DNA from: Clostridiaceae bacterium M8S5
GTDB lineage: Bacteria > Bacillota > Clostridia > Tissierellales > MCWD3
Length of the DNA stretch: 64,000 bases
Direction: 5' to 3'
Assembly: GCA_029227815.1 (NCBI GenBank)
Contig: CP118523.1
Coordinates: 434,001-498,000, forward strand
The notes under the pieces are model-generated. The model worked only from the letters and a program-made list of their open reading frames with translations, searched no databases and was not told where the DNA came from. Below are positions 35,922 through 43,965 of the stretch, piece after piece. Made by a program: the position numbers and the translations under genes. Position 1 is the first letter of the stretch; each line of letters begins with the position of its first letter.

Positions 35922-37159
35922 ACAATAAAAATGAGCAGCTATGTAGAATAGTTGAGCATGCTGCAAAAAACACCCCATTTTATAGGAAGCTATATAAAGA
36001 TAATAATGTTGACATAAATAAGTTTCTAGGGATTGATGATATTCAAAAGCTACCTATAATAACATCACAAGATTTGATAGCAAATGGAATGGATTTTATG
36101 AGTGAAAATATTGATATATATAGGATTAGTTCAAGCAGTGGAACTTCCAATAAGCCTAAAAGCTTATTTAGAACGAGAAAAGACACTGATATAGGTTCAA
36201 TGGTAATGGGAAAGTTGTTGAAAATGGCTGGATTAACCAAAGGTGATTCAATATATATTGGACAACCTTTTGATATGGCTCATTTAGGATATTTGACAAT
36301 GAATGCATGCGAGAGACTGGGAGTGTTATCAATACCAGCAGGATTATCGCAAAGTAATGAAAAAACGATAGAGTTACTGTCCTACTATAAGCCTACAGCA
36401 ATATTTATTTCTATATCAAGGCTAAAAGCAATAACAGAAATAATCAAAGCAAAAAAACTTAATATCAAATTTAAACATATATTGGTCGCTGGAGAGCCTA
36501 TGTTTGAATCTGATAGAAAGATCATCAGAGATTATTGGCAAGTAGAACCTATTGATCTTTATGGAAGTGAAGAGACAGATGGATTAGCAGGAGAGTGTAA
36601 AGCTAGAAAGCTGCACTTCATGGATGATTTGTATCACCTAGAGCTATTACCAATAGAAGGTGCTAAAAAAAATATTGGAGAAGCAGTGATTACGTCATTG
36701 TATTCAGAAGGAACGCCACTTATAAGGTATAGACTAGGAGATATAATCGAGATAATACCAGAAGAGTGTGAGTGTGGTAGCAAAAATAGAATCATCAAAG
36801 TTCATGGAAAAATTGGAGATGTAGTGACATTATTTGATGGGATCAAGTTATATGCTTATCAAATAGAAGATGTATTAAAACAGGAGTTACCTAACCTGAG
36901 TGGATATCAGATAGTATGCAGTACATTAGTACAGGGCTTAGAGGAGATAAGAGTAAAAGTTGTTACTGCAGATGTCAATGATGCAGAAAAGTTAACTAAG
37001 GAAATAGAAAACAAACTGTGGGATTGCTCATTAGACCTTGATTCAGCTAAAGAAATTGGGAGTCTAAGGTTTAGAGTAGAAATAAACAAGGATGAACTAT
37101 ATGTTACTAGAAGAGGTAAAACTCCAAAGATTATAGATTTAAGGATAAAGGAGAGATAG
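35918..37159 (+). CDS. Adenylate-forming ligase (phenylacetate-CoA ligase / F390 synthetase-like)
   Basis: The protein has about 413 residues with the AMP-binding P-loop SSSSGTSNKP (near 71-80), the LYGSEETDGLAGE aromatic-acid region, and the YRLGD motif followed by the C-terminal lid domain with RGKTPKI. It activates a carboxylic acid as acyl-AMP, often an aryl acid. In the nosiheptide pathway a ligase of this reaction type (NosI) activates the indolic acid made by NosL; the parallel here is by role. AAAAGGAGG favours ATG 35918, four bases inside the previous gene. Confidence 0.85.
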   Translation: MNNKNEQLCRIVEHAAKNTPFYRKLYKDNNVDINKFLGIDDIQKLPIITSQDLIANGMDFMSENIDIYRISSSSGTSNKPKSLFRTRKDTDIGSMVMGKLLKMAGLTKGDSIYIGQPFDMAHLGYLTMNACERLGVLSIPAGLSQSNEKTIELLSYYKPTAIFISISRLKAITEIIKAKKLNIKFKHILVAGEPMFESDRKIIRDYWQVEPIDLYGSEETDGLAGECKARKLHFMDDLYHLELLPIEGAKKNIGEAVITSLYSEGTPLIRYRLGDIIEIIPEECECGSKNRIIKVHGKIGDVVTLFDGIKLYAYQIEDVLKQELPNLSGYQIVCSTLVQGLEEIRVKVVTADVNDAEKLTKEIENKLWDCSLDLDSAKEIGSLRFRVEINKDELYVTRRGKTPKIIDLRIKER

Positions 37160-37161
37160 AC

Positions 37162-38547
37162 ATGTACTCAAATGTAAACGAAATTGCAAGTAGATATGAC
37201 AGTAAAGAGATATTAGATTTAGAAACTAGAGTAGATTGCTACACTTGGTGCTATCCTATAAATCTAGGAGATGTAAACCCTTTAGAGATATGGAAAGAAA
37301 ATAGTAATGTCAAAATGTATCCTAAACGAATGACTTTGTACATTCATGTTCCATACTGTAAATTCATATGCTCTATGTGTCCTTTTACACACGAGCCACT
37401 TAATTTAGAAAAGCTAAATGCTTATGTAGAAGCTCTATTAAAAGAAATAAAGCTTTATGCTAAACACAATCTATCTAAAAAAGTAAAAATAAGTTCTATA
37501 TACTTTGGTGGTGGTACAGCAAGTTTACTAAAAGAGGAGCATATTGAAGCAATATTGTCTATGATATACAAAAAATATAATGTAATGAGTGACTGTGAGA
37601 TAACATTAGAGTGCCATCCAAGGACTGTTGATAATAACTATCTTGAAAACATAAAAAAGCTAGGGATTAATAGAGTAACTTTTGGGATACAATCTTTCAA
37701 TCAAAAGTTTCTAGATAGCTTAAAGCTTCACCAAAAAGTTGATCAAAGTATAGAAACAATAAAAAGAGCAACGCAGGTAGGATTCAAGACAGTTGCGATG
37801 GATTTAATGTATAACTTCCCAGATCAAAAACTTGAGGATTTATCAAATGATATAGATAAAGCACTGGATTTGGGTGTACAAGGAATAAGTTTTTATGCAT
37901 TAGATTCAGAGGTAAGGGAGCTGGATGATGTAAAGCAAAAGCAAAACATATTATTAGATGAGAAAAAGATGTTTAATTATATATACGATAGGATGCAGGA
38001 AGCAAATTTTGTACAGGTTGCTCAGCCAGATTATTCATTAAGAGGTCACGAAAACAAGCAGATAATGGATCTGTGGGGAAGTCCTCAATGTCAAAACTTA
38101 GGTTTTGGAGCAGGTGCATTTTCTGAAAGTTTTAACGGATTTACTTGGGCAAATGTTCATCATCCAGACAAATATATATCTATGATGAATCAAAATAGAT
38201 TTCCTGTGTTAATGGGGAAAAAATGGTCGTTAGACGATGCTATATCAAGATTTCCTGCACTTGGAGTTAGATGTTTAAAGCTTGACTTAAATATATTTGA
38301 CGACATGTTTGATGTAAAATTTAAAGATATATATAAATATGAAATACAGCTTCTTAAGAGATATGAATATATAGAAATCAAAGATAATACATTGAGCATA
38401 ACACAAAAAGGCAAATTTTATATTGATAATATATCAAAGTGCTTCTTTAATCTCTCAAATAGAGGTAAAACTCAGCTTTGGGGTTGTAACCTCAGAGATG
38501 TAATGCCGAACAATGAATATAGCTTTGAAAGTCTTATACAAAAATAG
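37162..38547 (+). CDS. HemN/HemW-like radical SAM enzyme
   Basis: The 461-residue enzyme has CX3CX2C at Cys 66, 70 and 73 (HVPYCKFICSMC), GGGT (YFGGGTAS), the GIQSF motif and the C-terminal HemN domain with its characteristic GFGAGAFS. The fourth Cys of HemN (CXC) is replaced by Pro-Phe, as in HemW-type and class C rSAM methyltransferases. Class C members in natural-product clusters (NosN, TbtI) methylate aromatic rings. It is therefore a candidate to act on an indolic or thiazole-like unit. Start ATG 37162, two bases after the ligase. Confidence 0.85.
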   Translation: MYSNVNEIASRYDSKEILDLETRVDCYTWCYPINLGDVNPLEIWKENSNVKMYPKRMTLYIHVPYCKFICSMCPFTHEPLNLEKLNAYVEALLKEIKLYAKHNLSKKVKISSIYFGGGTASLLKEEHIEAILSMIYKKYNVMSDCEITLECHPRTVDNNYLENIKKLGINRVTFGIQSFNQKFLDSLKLHQKVDQSIETIKRATQVGFKTVAMDLMYNFPDQKLEDLSNDIDKALDLGVQGISFYALDSEVRELDDVKQKQNILLDEKKMFNYIYDRMQEANFVQVAQPDYSLRGHENKQIMDLWGSPQCQNLGFGAGAFSESFNGFTWANVHHPDKYISMMNQNRFPVLMGKKWSLDDAISRFPALGVRCLKLDLNIFDDMFDVKFKDIYKYEIQLLKRYEYIEIKDNTLSITQKGKFYIDNISKCFFNLSNRGKTQLWGCNLRDVMPNNEYSFESLIQK

Positions 38548-38558
38548 GAGGAAGTAAT

Positions 38559-39344
38559 ATGAATAATGATAAAAGCTGGTCTAGAGAAGATTGGCTGATA
38601 AATTATCCAAAAGGAATTATTAAATACAACGATATGCTCAGACATAAACTGCTCGGGTATGATGAAATTGTTGAAATGCTAGATAGTGTTTTTAAACAAA
38701 ATAACGTCAAGAAAGTTTTAGATTTAGGCTGTGGAACTGGAACATTGATAATGAAGATTCACCAGAAAGGAGGTTACGAGTGCTTTGGCATAGACAGGAA
38801 TGAAGAGTCTATAAATATAGCTAAAAAAATTGCAAACAACAAAAACATACCTGTAGAGTTTATAGTTAATGATGCACTTGAATTTAATCTAAAAGACAAA
38901 TGTGATGCAATAGTTTCGATGTTTGTACCGTTTTCAAAAAAATCCCAGTTAAATATGTTAAAAGCTATAAAAAGCAATCTTAATGAAGGTGGGATAGTAT
39001 CATTTATGTTTGTAAAAGGATTAGAAAATAATCCAGTTAATGATAAAACGTCTATAATTGAACACTGCCAAACAGAGTTCACTAAGGTTGTTAGAATAGA
39101 GCCATGGGAGAAAGAAGGAGACTTTTTACAATGGAACCCAGTCTTGTTAATAGAAGAAAACAATGAACTTAGCGTATTTGTAGATCATGATGAAATAGAG
39201 CTATTTGATGAAGACAAAAGTAAAGAATATTATCATCAAATAGAAGAGATAGGATTTAGTATAATCGACATTATTACACTACCAAAAAGAAAATCGGCAC
39301 CTCCATGGAGCAAAGAGGTTATAGTAACAGCTAGGAAACTTTAA
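38559..39344 (+). CDS. SAM-dependent methyltransferase
   Basis: The 261-residue class I enzyme has the SAM loop VLDLGCGTGTLIMKI (near 53-67), acidic GIDRNEESI and the post-I regions. It transfers a methyl group to O, N or C of a pathway intermediate. AGGAGG precedes the ATG. The N-terminal 40 residues carry a lid helix with SWSREDWLINYPKG. Confidence 0.85.
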   Translation: MNNDKSWSREDWLINYPKGIIKYNDMLRHKLLGYDEIVEMLDSVFKQNNVKKVLDLGCGTGTLIMKIHQKGGYECFGIDRNEESINIAKKIANNKNIPVEFIVNDALEFNLKDKCDAIVSMFVPFSKKSQLNMLKAIKSNLNEGGIVSFMFVKGLENNPVNDKTSIIEHCQTEFTKVVRIEPWEKEGDFLQWNPVLLIEENNELSVFVDHDEIELFDEDKSKEYYHQIEEIGFSIIDIITLPKRKSAPPWSKEVIVTARKL

Positions 39345-39381
39345 AAGTTACTAGATACTTTGTATTAAAGGAGATAGATAT

Positions 39382-40383
39382 ATGTTATTTAGTGAAAATG
39401 TGAAAATAATCAATAAGGAAAACAAAGTGTATGAGAAAAGGAAGCTAGAAGCAATAGTACCTCTTTATATCTCAAACTATTGTCATTCTGATTGCAAAAT
39501 ATGTGCAATGAGAAAAAGTAATAAAGAATTAAAGCGTATTAAAGGCAACATAAAAGAAATAGAAAATCAGCTAAGAATATTATATGAAATAGAGCAAGTT
39601 AGAGCAGTAATGATACTGAGCGGTGAATATCTAGAAGGAGAAGACAGAGAAGACAACTTTAAAACAATAATCAAGACTATAAATATGGCTTTTGAGATGG
39701 GATTTAAAAAGGTTAATTTCAACATAGGAGCATTGTATGACCATGAAATAGACAAGCTTTATCAAATGTTTAAAGGATATAACTTAGGGCTTTCGTTGTT
39801 TCAAGAAACATATAATCGTGATATATATAAGACATATTTTTCAGCAGATAAAAGTACTGTGCCTAAGGCAGATTACGATTTTAGGTTGTCAACACCCCAA
39901 AGATGGATAAATAAAGGTTTTAAAATAGTAAACATAGGTATATTACTAGGACTTGCAGATCCACAGTATGATGTAGAAATGGTGAAAATGCATGCCAATT
40001 TTTTAAGGGCATTAGGAGCAGACGTGGAAATATCACTGCCAAGAATAAGAGGTGTAAATGATATAAACACGCTACTAAAAGACGATGAGTTTATTAATAT
40101 AGTACAGAAGATAGCAAAAGAATGTCCATTTGCCAAGATAGTTTTAACTACTAGAGAGGACATGAAAATATTAAAGCAACTGTTACCTATTATAGGAGCG
40201 ATAAGTCCTGGAACATCTGATATACTACCATATACAAACAGTGGAGCTATACCAAATAACGCCAAAACATCACAGTTTTATATTAAGGATAAACGCATGA
40301 GACCTAAAGAAGTTTTAGAGCTATTAGTTAATTACTACGAGGGTTCTATAGTTTATTTTGATGAAAGACATGGAGGTGATTAG
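39382..40383 (+). CDS. NosL-like radical SAM tryptophan lyase
   Basis: The 333-residue enzyme of the ThiH/HydG/NosL group has CX3CX2C at Cys 34, 38 and 41 (NYCHSDCKICAMRK). Several blocks match NosL as I remember it: VPLYISNYC, the GEY after the second strand, FQETYNRDIY, VPKADYDFR, VLTTRED (Arg 258) and ISPGTSDILPY (Ser 275). NosL uses the corresponding Arg and Ser to hold the carboxylate of L-tryptophan and rearranges it to 3-methyl-2-indolic acid. The product here is therefore likely an indole acid or a related fragment. AAAGGAGAT precedes the ATG. A different amino acid substrate (Tyr, as in ThiH) is less likely given these motifs. Confidence 0.85.
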   Translation: MLFSENVKIINKENKVYEKRKLEAIVPLYISNYCHSDCKICAMRKSNKELKRIKGNIKEIENQLRILYEIEQVRAVMILSGEYLEGEDREDNFKTIIKTINMAFEMGFKKVNFNIGALYDHEIDKLYQMFKGYNLGLSLFQETYNRDIYKTYFSADKSTVPKADYDFRLSTPQRWINKGFKIVNIGILLGLADPQYDVEMVKMHANFLRALGADVEISLPRIRGVNDINTLLKDDEFINIVQKIAKECPFAKIVLTTREDMKILKQLLPIIGAISPGTSDILPYTNSGAIPNNAKTSQFYIKDKRMRPKEVLELLVNYYEGSIVYFDERHGGD

Positions 40384-40385
40384 TA

Positions 40386-40853
40386 ATGATAAATATAGAA
40401 CCTAATCGAAATAAGGTGTTCTTATCAACTCCTATATCTAGTACTATAAATCCAAATACAGGGTTGATGGAATCAGATATAGCTGTCAAAATCAACAAAA
40501 TATTTGACATGTTATCGACTGATTATGAGGTGTTCTTAGCAATAGATAGAGAAAAATGGGGATTGGTCAAAGTCACAGCCAAAGAATGTACTGAAAGAGA
40601 TTATAGAGAATTAAAAGAATCAGCACATTTAGTAGCTATAATATGTGACTATTTTTCAGAAGGTGTCCTTATTGAGTTAGGCTGGGCATCTGCACTCAAA
40701 ATACCAATAACAATAATAGCCGATAAAAATGTTAAATTGTCACCATTAGTATTAGGTCTACTATCCGTTTCTGATACTAGAATATATCAAGTTAACTGGA
40801 AAGAAGACGAAATATATTTAGATTTAATACTAAAAGATAGATTGCCAAAGTGA
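40386..40853 (+). CDS. Nucleoside 2-deoxyribosyltransferase-like protein
   Basis: The 155-residue protein has the superfamily N-terminus KVFLSTPISS, the central SAHLVAIICDYFSEGV and the glutamate loop LIELGWASAL (Glu 97, the usual nucleophile). Related folds transfer or hydrolyse glycosidic bonds of nucleosides, cytokinins and NAD-like compounds. In the operon it may transfer or remove a ribosyl group. GAGGTGAT precedes the ATG. Confidence 0.8.
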   Translation: MINIEPNRNKVFLSTPISSTINPNTGLMESDIAVKINKIFDMLSTDYEVFLAIDREKWGLVKVTAKECTERDYRELKESAHLVAIICDYFSEGVLIELGWASALKIPITIIADKNVKLSPLVLGLLSVSDTRIYQVNWKEDEIYLDLILKDRLPK

Positions 40854-40880
40854 TTATGTTTATAATGAGGAGGAAAAATA

Positions 40881-41678
40881 ATGGAAAAATTAAGTACAGA
40901 AAAAATAATAAATAAACTAGGTAAAATGTGGAGTACTAACAATTATGATGGATATTTGGCACTTTTCACAGAAGATGCTCTTGTCACTCATCCATATTTT
41001 AGTCAACCTGTTAATGTTAGAGTTGCGATGGAAGTAATAAATGCAGCTTTAAGTGGATATACAAAAATTGTAGGACAAGAGTTAATCAAAGGTAATGGAA
41101 GTGGAGAAGATGATGTAATACTAGTTAAGTATCAAGAGACTGGAGACCAAATAGGTAGCAAGCTAAGGTATCTAGGGGCCATGATGGTAAGATTATTTAT
41201 AAAAGACCATTTAATATATAGATCAGATGTTGAGGGTTTAGTAATATATCCAAATCCTAGTGTAGATGTAAAGGACAAAAAATATACTATTACTGAATAT
41301 GGAGATATATCTACAAAAGAAATAGTAGAAAAACTGTCTGCAACATGGGAGACAAATAGAATAGATGAGTTTATATCTCTTTTTGCAAAAGATGCAAAGA
41401 TTAAGCATGTAATACTTAAAGATGAATCTACACCAGAGATAATAGCAGAAGTTATGAACTGTAATGTAAAAGGTATAACAAAGCTGACTGATTATGCATT
41501 AGTTAAAGGTGATGGTACTGGTAAAAATGATACTGCAGAAGCTACATTTGTTGAGACGGGAACAGAAATGGGATTCCAACCAGAAAATGTAGGAAAAGTA
41601 ATGGTTAGTATAGTAATAAAAGACCATAAAATAAGCTATCTTAATATCTATGGATATAAGATCAGTATAAACATGTAG
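40881..41678 (+). CDS. Tandem NTF2/SnoaL-like protein A (two domains)
   Basis: The 265-residue protein has two NTF2-like cone domains (about 1-130 and 138-265). Each repeats the same series: the SA-W-type helix, LF..DA..., G-D/N-G-S/T-G..D, a Glu-Thr-Gly, and IKDH. In domain 1 these are TEDALVTHP, GNGSGEDD, ETGDQIG and IKDHLI; in domain 2 AKDAKIKH, GDGTGKND, ETGTEMG and IKDHKI. Domain 2 lacks the HP pair. NTF2 folds in biosynthesis act as cyclases, isomerases or binding pods. Strong GAGGAGG before the ATG. Confidence 0.8.
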   Translation: MEKLSTEKIINKLGKMWSTNNYDGYLALFTEDALVTHPYFSQPVNVRVAMEVINAALSGYTKIVGQELIKGNGSGEDDVILVKYQETGDQIGSKLRYLGAMMVRLFIKDHLIYRSDVEGLVIYPNPSVDVKDKKYTITEYGDISTKEIVEKLSATWETNRIDEFISLFAKDAKIKHVILKDESTPEIIAEVMNCNVKGITKLTDYALVKGDGTGKNDTAEATFVETGTEMGFQPENVGKVMVSIVIKDHKISYLNIYGYKISINM

Positions 41679-41690
41679 TGGGGTGGAGAT

Positions 41691-42590
41691 GTGTTAAGAT
41701 ATAGTGCATATGAAATGGTTAAAATAGTTGGCGAATATTGGGGTAAAAATGATGGTAAAGAGTTTGAAGATTTATTTAGTGAAGATGCTATAATCGACCA
41801 CCCTTTTTTTAGCAAGGAAGTTTCACCACAGACGGTAGTAGAGGTTCTAAATAGTACAGTTTGTGGACAGACATTTTATGATGGATTCGAGTTGATAAGT
41901 GGTGATGGAACAGGAGTAGATGATGTCATAAAAATGAGTTTTATAGATACAGGTGATAACGCAGGGTATAAACCAAAATATTCTGGGAAAATGATAATAG
42001 ATGCATATATCAAAGACCACAAGTTTACCAGATTTAAAGTACATGGATACGATATAGTAGCAGATAAGAGTGCTCCAAACAGAATCACAAGAGAAATAAA
42101 GCTAGAAGATGAGAGTACCACGGATTTAGCTAGAATGGTAGGAGAAGCTTGGATGAGTAATGATATGAGTTTATTCTTATCTTTATTTGATGAAGAAGCA
42201 ACAATATACCACCCATTATTTAACGAACCTATAACACCTGAGATAGCCGCAGATGTATTAAACTCAGCTATGGAAGGATTATCTATAGCTCATAAGCCTA
42301 AGATAGTAAAAGGAGACGGAAGCGGAAAAGAAGATACAGTAGACATGTACTTTGATGAAACTGGTATGCAACTTGGTTATTTGCCTGATAACATGGGAAC
42401 TATGCATATAACAGGAAGAGTTCAAGATAACAAATTTGTAGAATTCCTAGTGCACGGTTACACAGTTTGCAAATCAAACATCAATATTGAGACTGTAACG
42501 AGTATAACCAAAGAAATAAAAGAGAAAGAACTGATAGGAGCTTCTAAGGATAACACCATAAATATAGATATCAACAATAAGAGCGTGTGA
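41691..42590 (+). CDS. Tandem NTF2/SnoaL-like protein B (two domains)
   Basis: The 299-residue protein has two more units of the same type as protein A. Unit 3 has SEDAIIDHP, GDGTGVDD, DTGDNAG and IKDHKF; unit 4 has DEEATIYHP, GDGSGKED, ETGMQLG and VQDNKF. The His-Pro is kept in both. The operon thus encodes four consecutive copies in two chains. The start is GTG 41691 (GGTGGAG before it) or ATG 41712. The tail after unit 4 is charged. Confidence 0.78.
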   Translation: MLRYSAYEMVKIVGEYWGKNDGKEFEDLFSEDAIIDHPFFSKEVSPQTVVEVLNSTVCGQTFYDGFELISGDGTGVDDVIKMSFIDTGDNAGYKPKYSGKMIIDAYIKDHKFTRFKVHGYDIVADKSAPNRITREIKLEDESTTDLARMVGEAWMSNDMSLFLSLFDEEATIYHPLFNEPITPEIAADVLNSAMEGLSIAHKPKIVKGDGSGKEDTVDMYFDETGMQLGYLPDNMGTMHITGRVQDNKFVEFLVHGYTVCKSNINIETVTSITKEIKEKELIGASKDNTINIDINNKSV

Positions 42591-42592
42591 AT

Positions 42593-43936
42593 ATGATAAA
42601 TAGTAAAATAAAAGAAGGAAAAACAATATTAGCTATGGCTATAGGGCTTTCTCTTGGACAACTTTCACAGGTGCTAATATCGTTGACAGATGTCAAAATG
42701 GTAAGTGTATTGGGAGAGAAAGCGTTGTCAGCAGCTACACTTGCATCATTGCTTAATCTTTTGATTTCATTATTTAGTATGGGATGTATTATTGTAATTC
42801 CTCCAATGATAGGTGAGGCGAAAGGAGCTAATGACAAAAATAAAATTTATGACATAACTAAAAACGGTTATATCATGTGTTTATTACTTATCATAGTTCA
42901 CATTGTATTTTACTTAGCGTGTATTGTTGTGCTGAGATTTATAATACCGGATAGTAGTATTACACATAGCGTTACACAATATCTGTACGGTTTAATACCA
43001 GGAATTCCTGCATGGATATTATTTATATATATTAGATTTATATTGGCATCACATTCGGATGTAATAGTTGCAACCGTTATATCATTGCTGGGAGTATTAA
43101 TAAATTTTGTAGGAAACTATATTCTAATATATCAAAAGGGCTTAAATATAATAGGTAGTTCAATAAGTACTAGTATAACCAATTGGTTGTTAATAGTCTT
43201 GATACTGTCTTATTACTTTATAAGTTTTGCTAAGAAAAATGAGCTAAAAGCATTGTCTACTAAGGGAAAGATATCAAAGCCTATATTAAAAGAAATAGCA
43301 TTTATAGGTATACCTTCAGGATGTACTTTTTTTTCAGAACAGCTTATTTTTACTGCATCAAGTATGATGATAGGTAGCTTTGGTTATATGTCGTTGGCAT
43401 CGTATAACATTTCTCTTCAATGGCTTACAGTGTTTTATATGTTGCCTGTGGGGTTAGCAAATGCTTTATCTATTAGAGTTGGCCAATGTCTAGGAGAGAG
43501 AGACAAAAATAAACTAACTCTAAGCTTACAGACTGTAATGATAATGTTAGGGGTGTATGTTATTTTAGTAGTACTTGTTATAGTTTTCTATAATCACAAA
43601 TTAGTGAATTTAGTAGTCTCAAAAGATATAGTGAGCAATCAACTATTAACAAAGACAAGCAAGTACATGTATTTTATGGCGTGTATATTCATACTTAATA
43701 GTATCATAGCAATTATGGCAGGGATAATGAGAGGTTTTAAAGAAACAAAGATTCCACTTTACTTTGTAATCTTTATATATTGGGCTTGGGGGACAGGCTT
43801 AGCTTATGTATTATCAAAATATTTTGATGAAAATGGATTGCTGACAGGATTAACAACAGGATTGTTGTTAGCTTGTATAGGTATAGTTATTGCATTTTAT
43901 AAAAAATATAAACATATATCAGGGACTATCTTATGA
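42593..43936 (+). CDS. MATE-family exporter
   Basis: The protein of about 447 residues has twelve helices and the MATE halves (LGQLSQVLISLTDVKMVSVL, then AFIGIPSGCTFFSEQL). It is inside the operon and probably exports the product, giving self-protection. ATG 42593 or GTG 42587 overlaps the previous stop. Confidence 0.84.
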   Translation: MINSKIKEGKTILAMAIGLSLGQLSQVLISLTDVKMVSVLGEKALSAATLASLLNLLISLFSMGCIIVIPPMIGEAKGANDKNKIYDITKNGYIMCLLLIIVHIVFYLACIVVLRFIIPDSSITHSVTQYLYGLIPGIPAWILFIYIRFILASHSDVIVATVISLLGVLINFVGNYILIYQKGLNIIGSSISTSITNWLLIVLILSYYFISFAKKNELKALSTKGKISKPILKEIAFIGIPSGCTFFSEQLIFTASSMMIGSFGYMSLASYNISLQWLTVFYMLPVGLANALSIRVGQCLGERDKNKLTLSLQTVMIMLGVYVILVVLVIVFYNHKLVNLVVSKDIVSNQLLTKTSKYMYFMACIFILNSIIAIMAGIMRGFKETKIPLYFVIFIYWAWGTGLAYVLSKYFDENGLLTGLTTGLLLACIGIVIAFYKKYKHISGTIL

Positions 43937-43945
43937 GATAGTCCC
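43922..43945 (+). promoter_or_regulatory. Hairpin over the MATE stop codon
   Basis: GGGACTATCT and AGATAGTCCC (10 bp, 4-base loop) enclose the TGA of the MATE gene. No T run follows, so it probably slows or attenuates read-through to the Clp gene. Confidence 0.6.
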
Positions 43946-43965
43946 GATAATAAAGGAGTTTAACA

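Noticed and set aside
37162-38547. Housekeeping HemW
   Set aside because: HemW usually lies with lepA, hrcA or dnaK genes. Here the gene is embedded in a biosynthetic operon and has an extended N-terminus of about 50 residues before the cluster motif.
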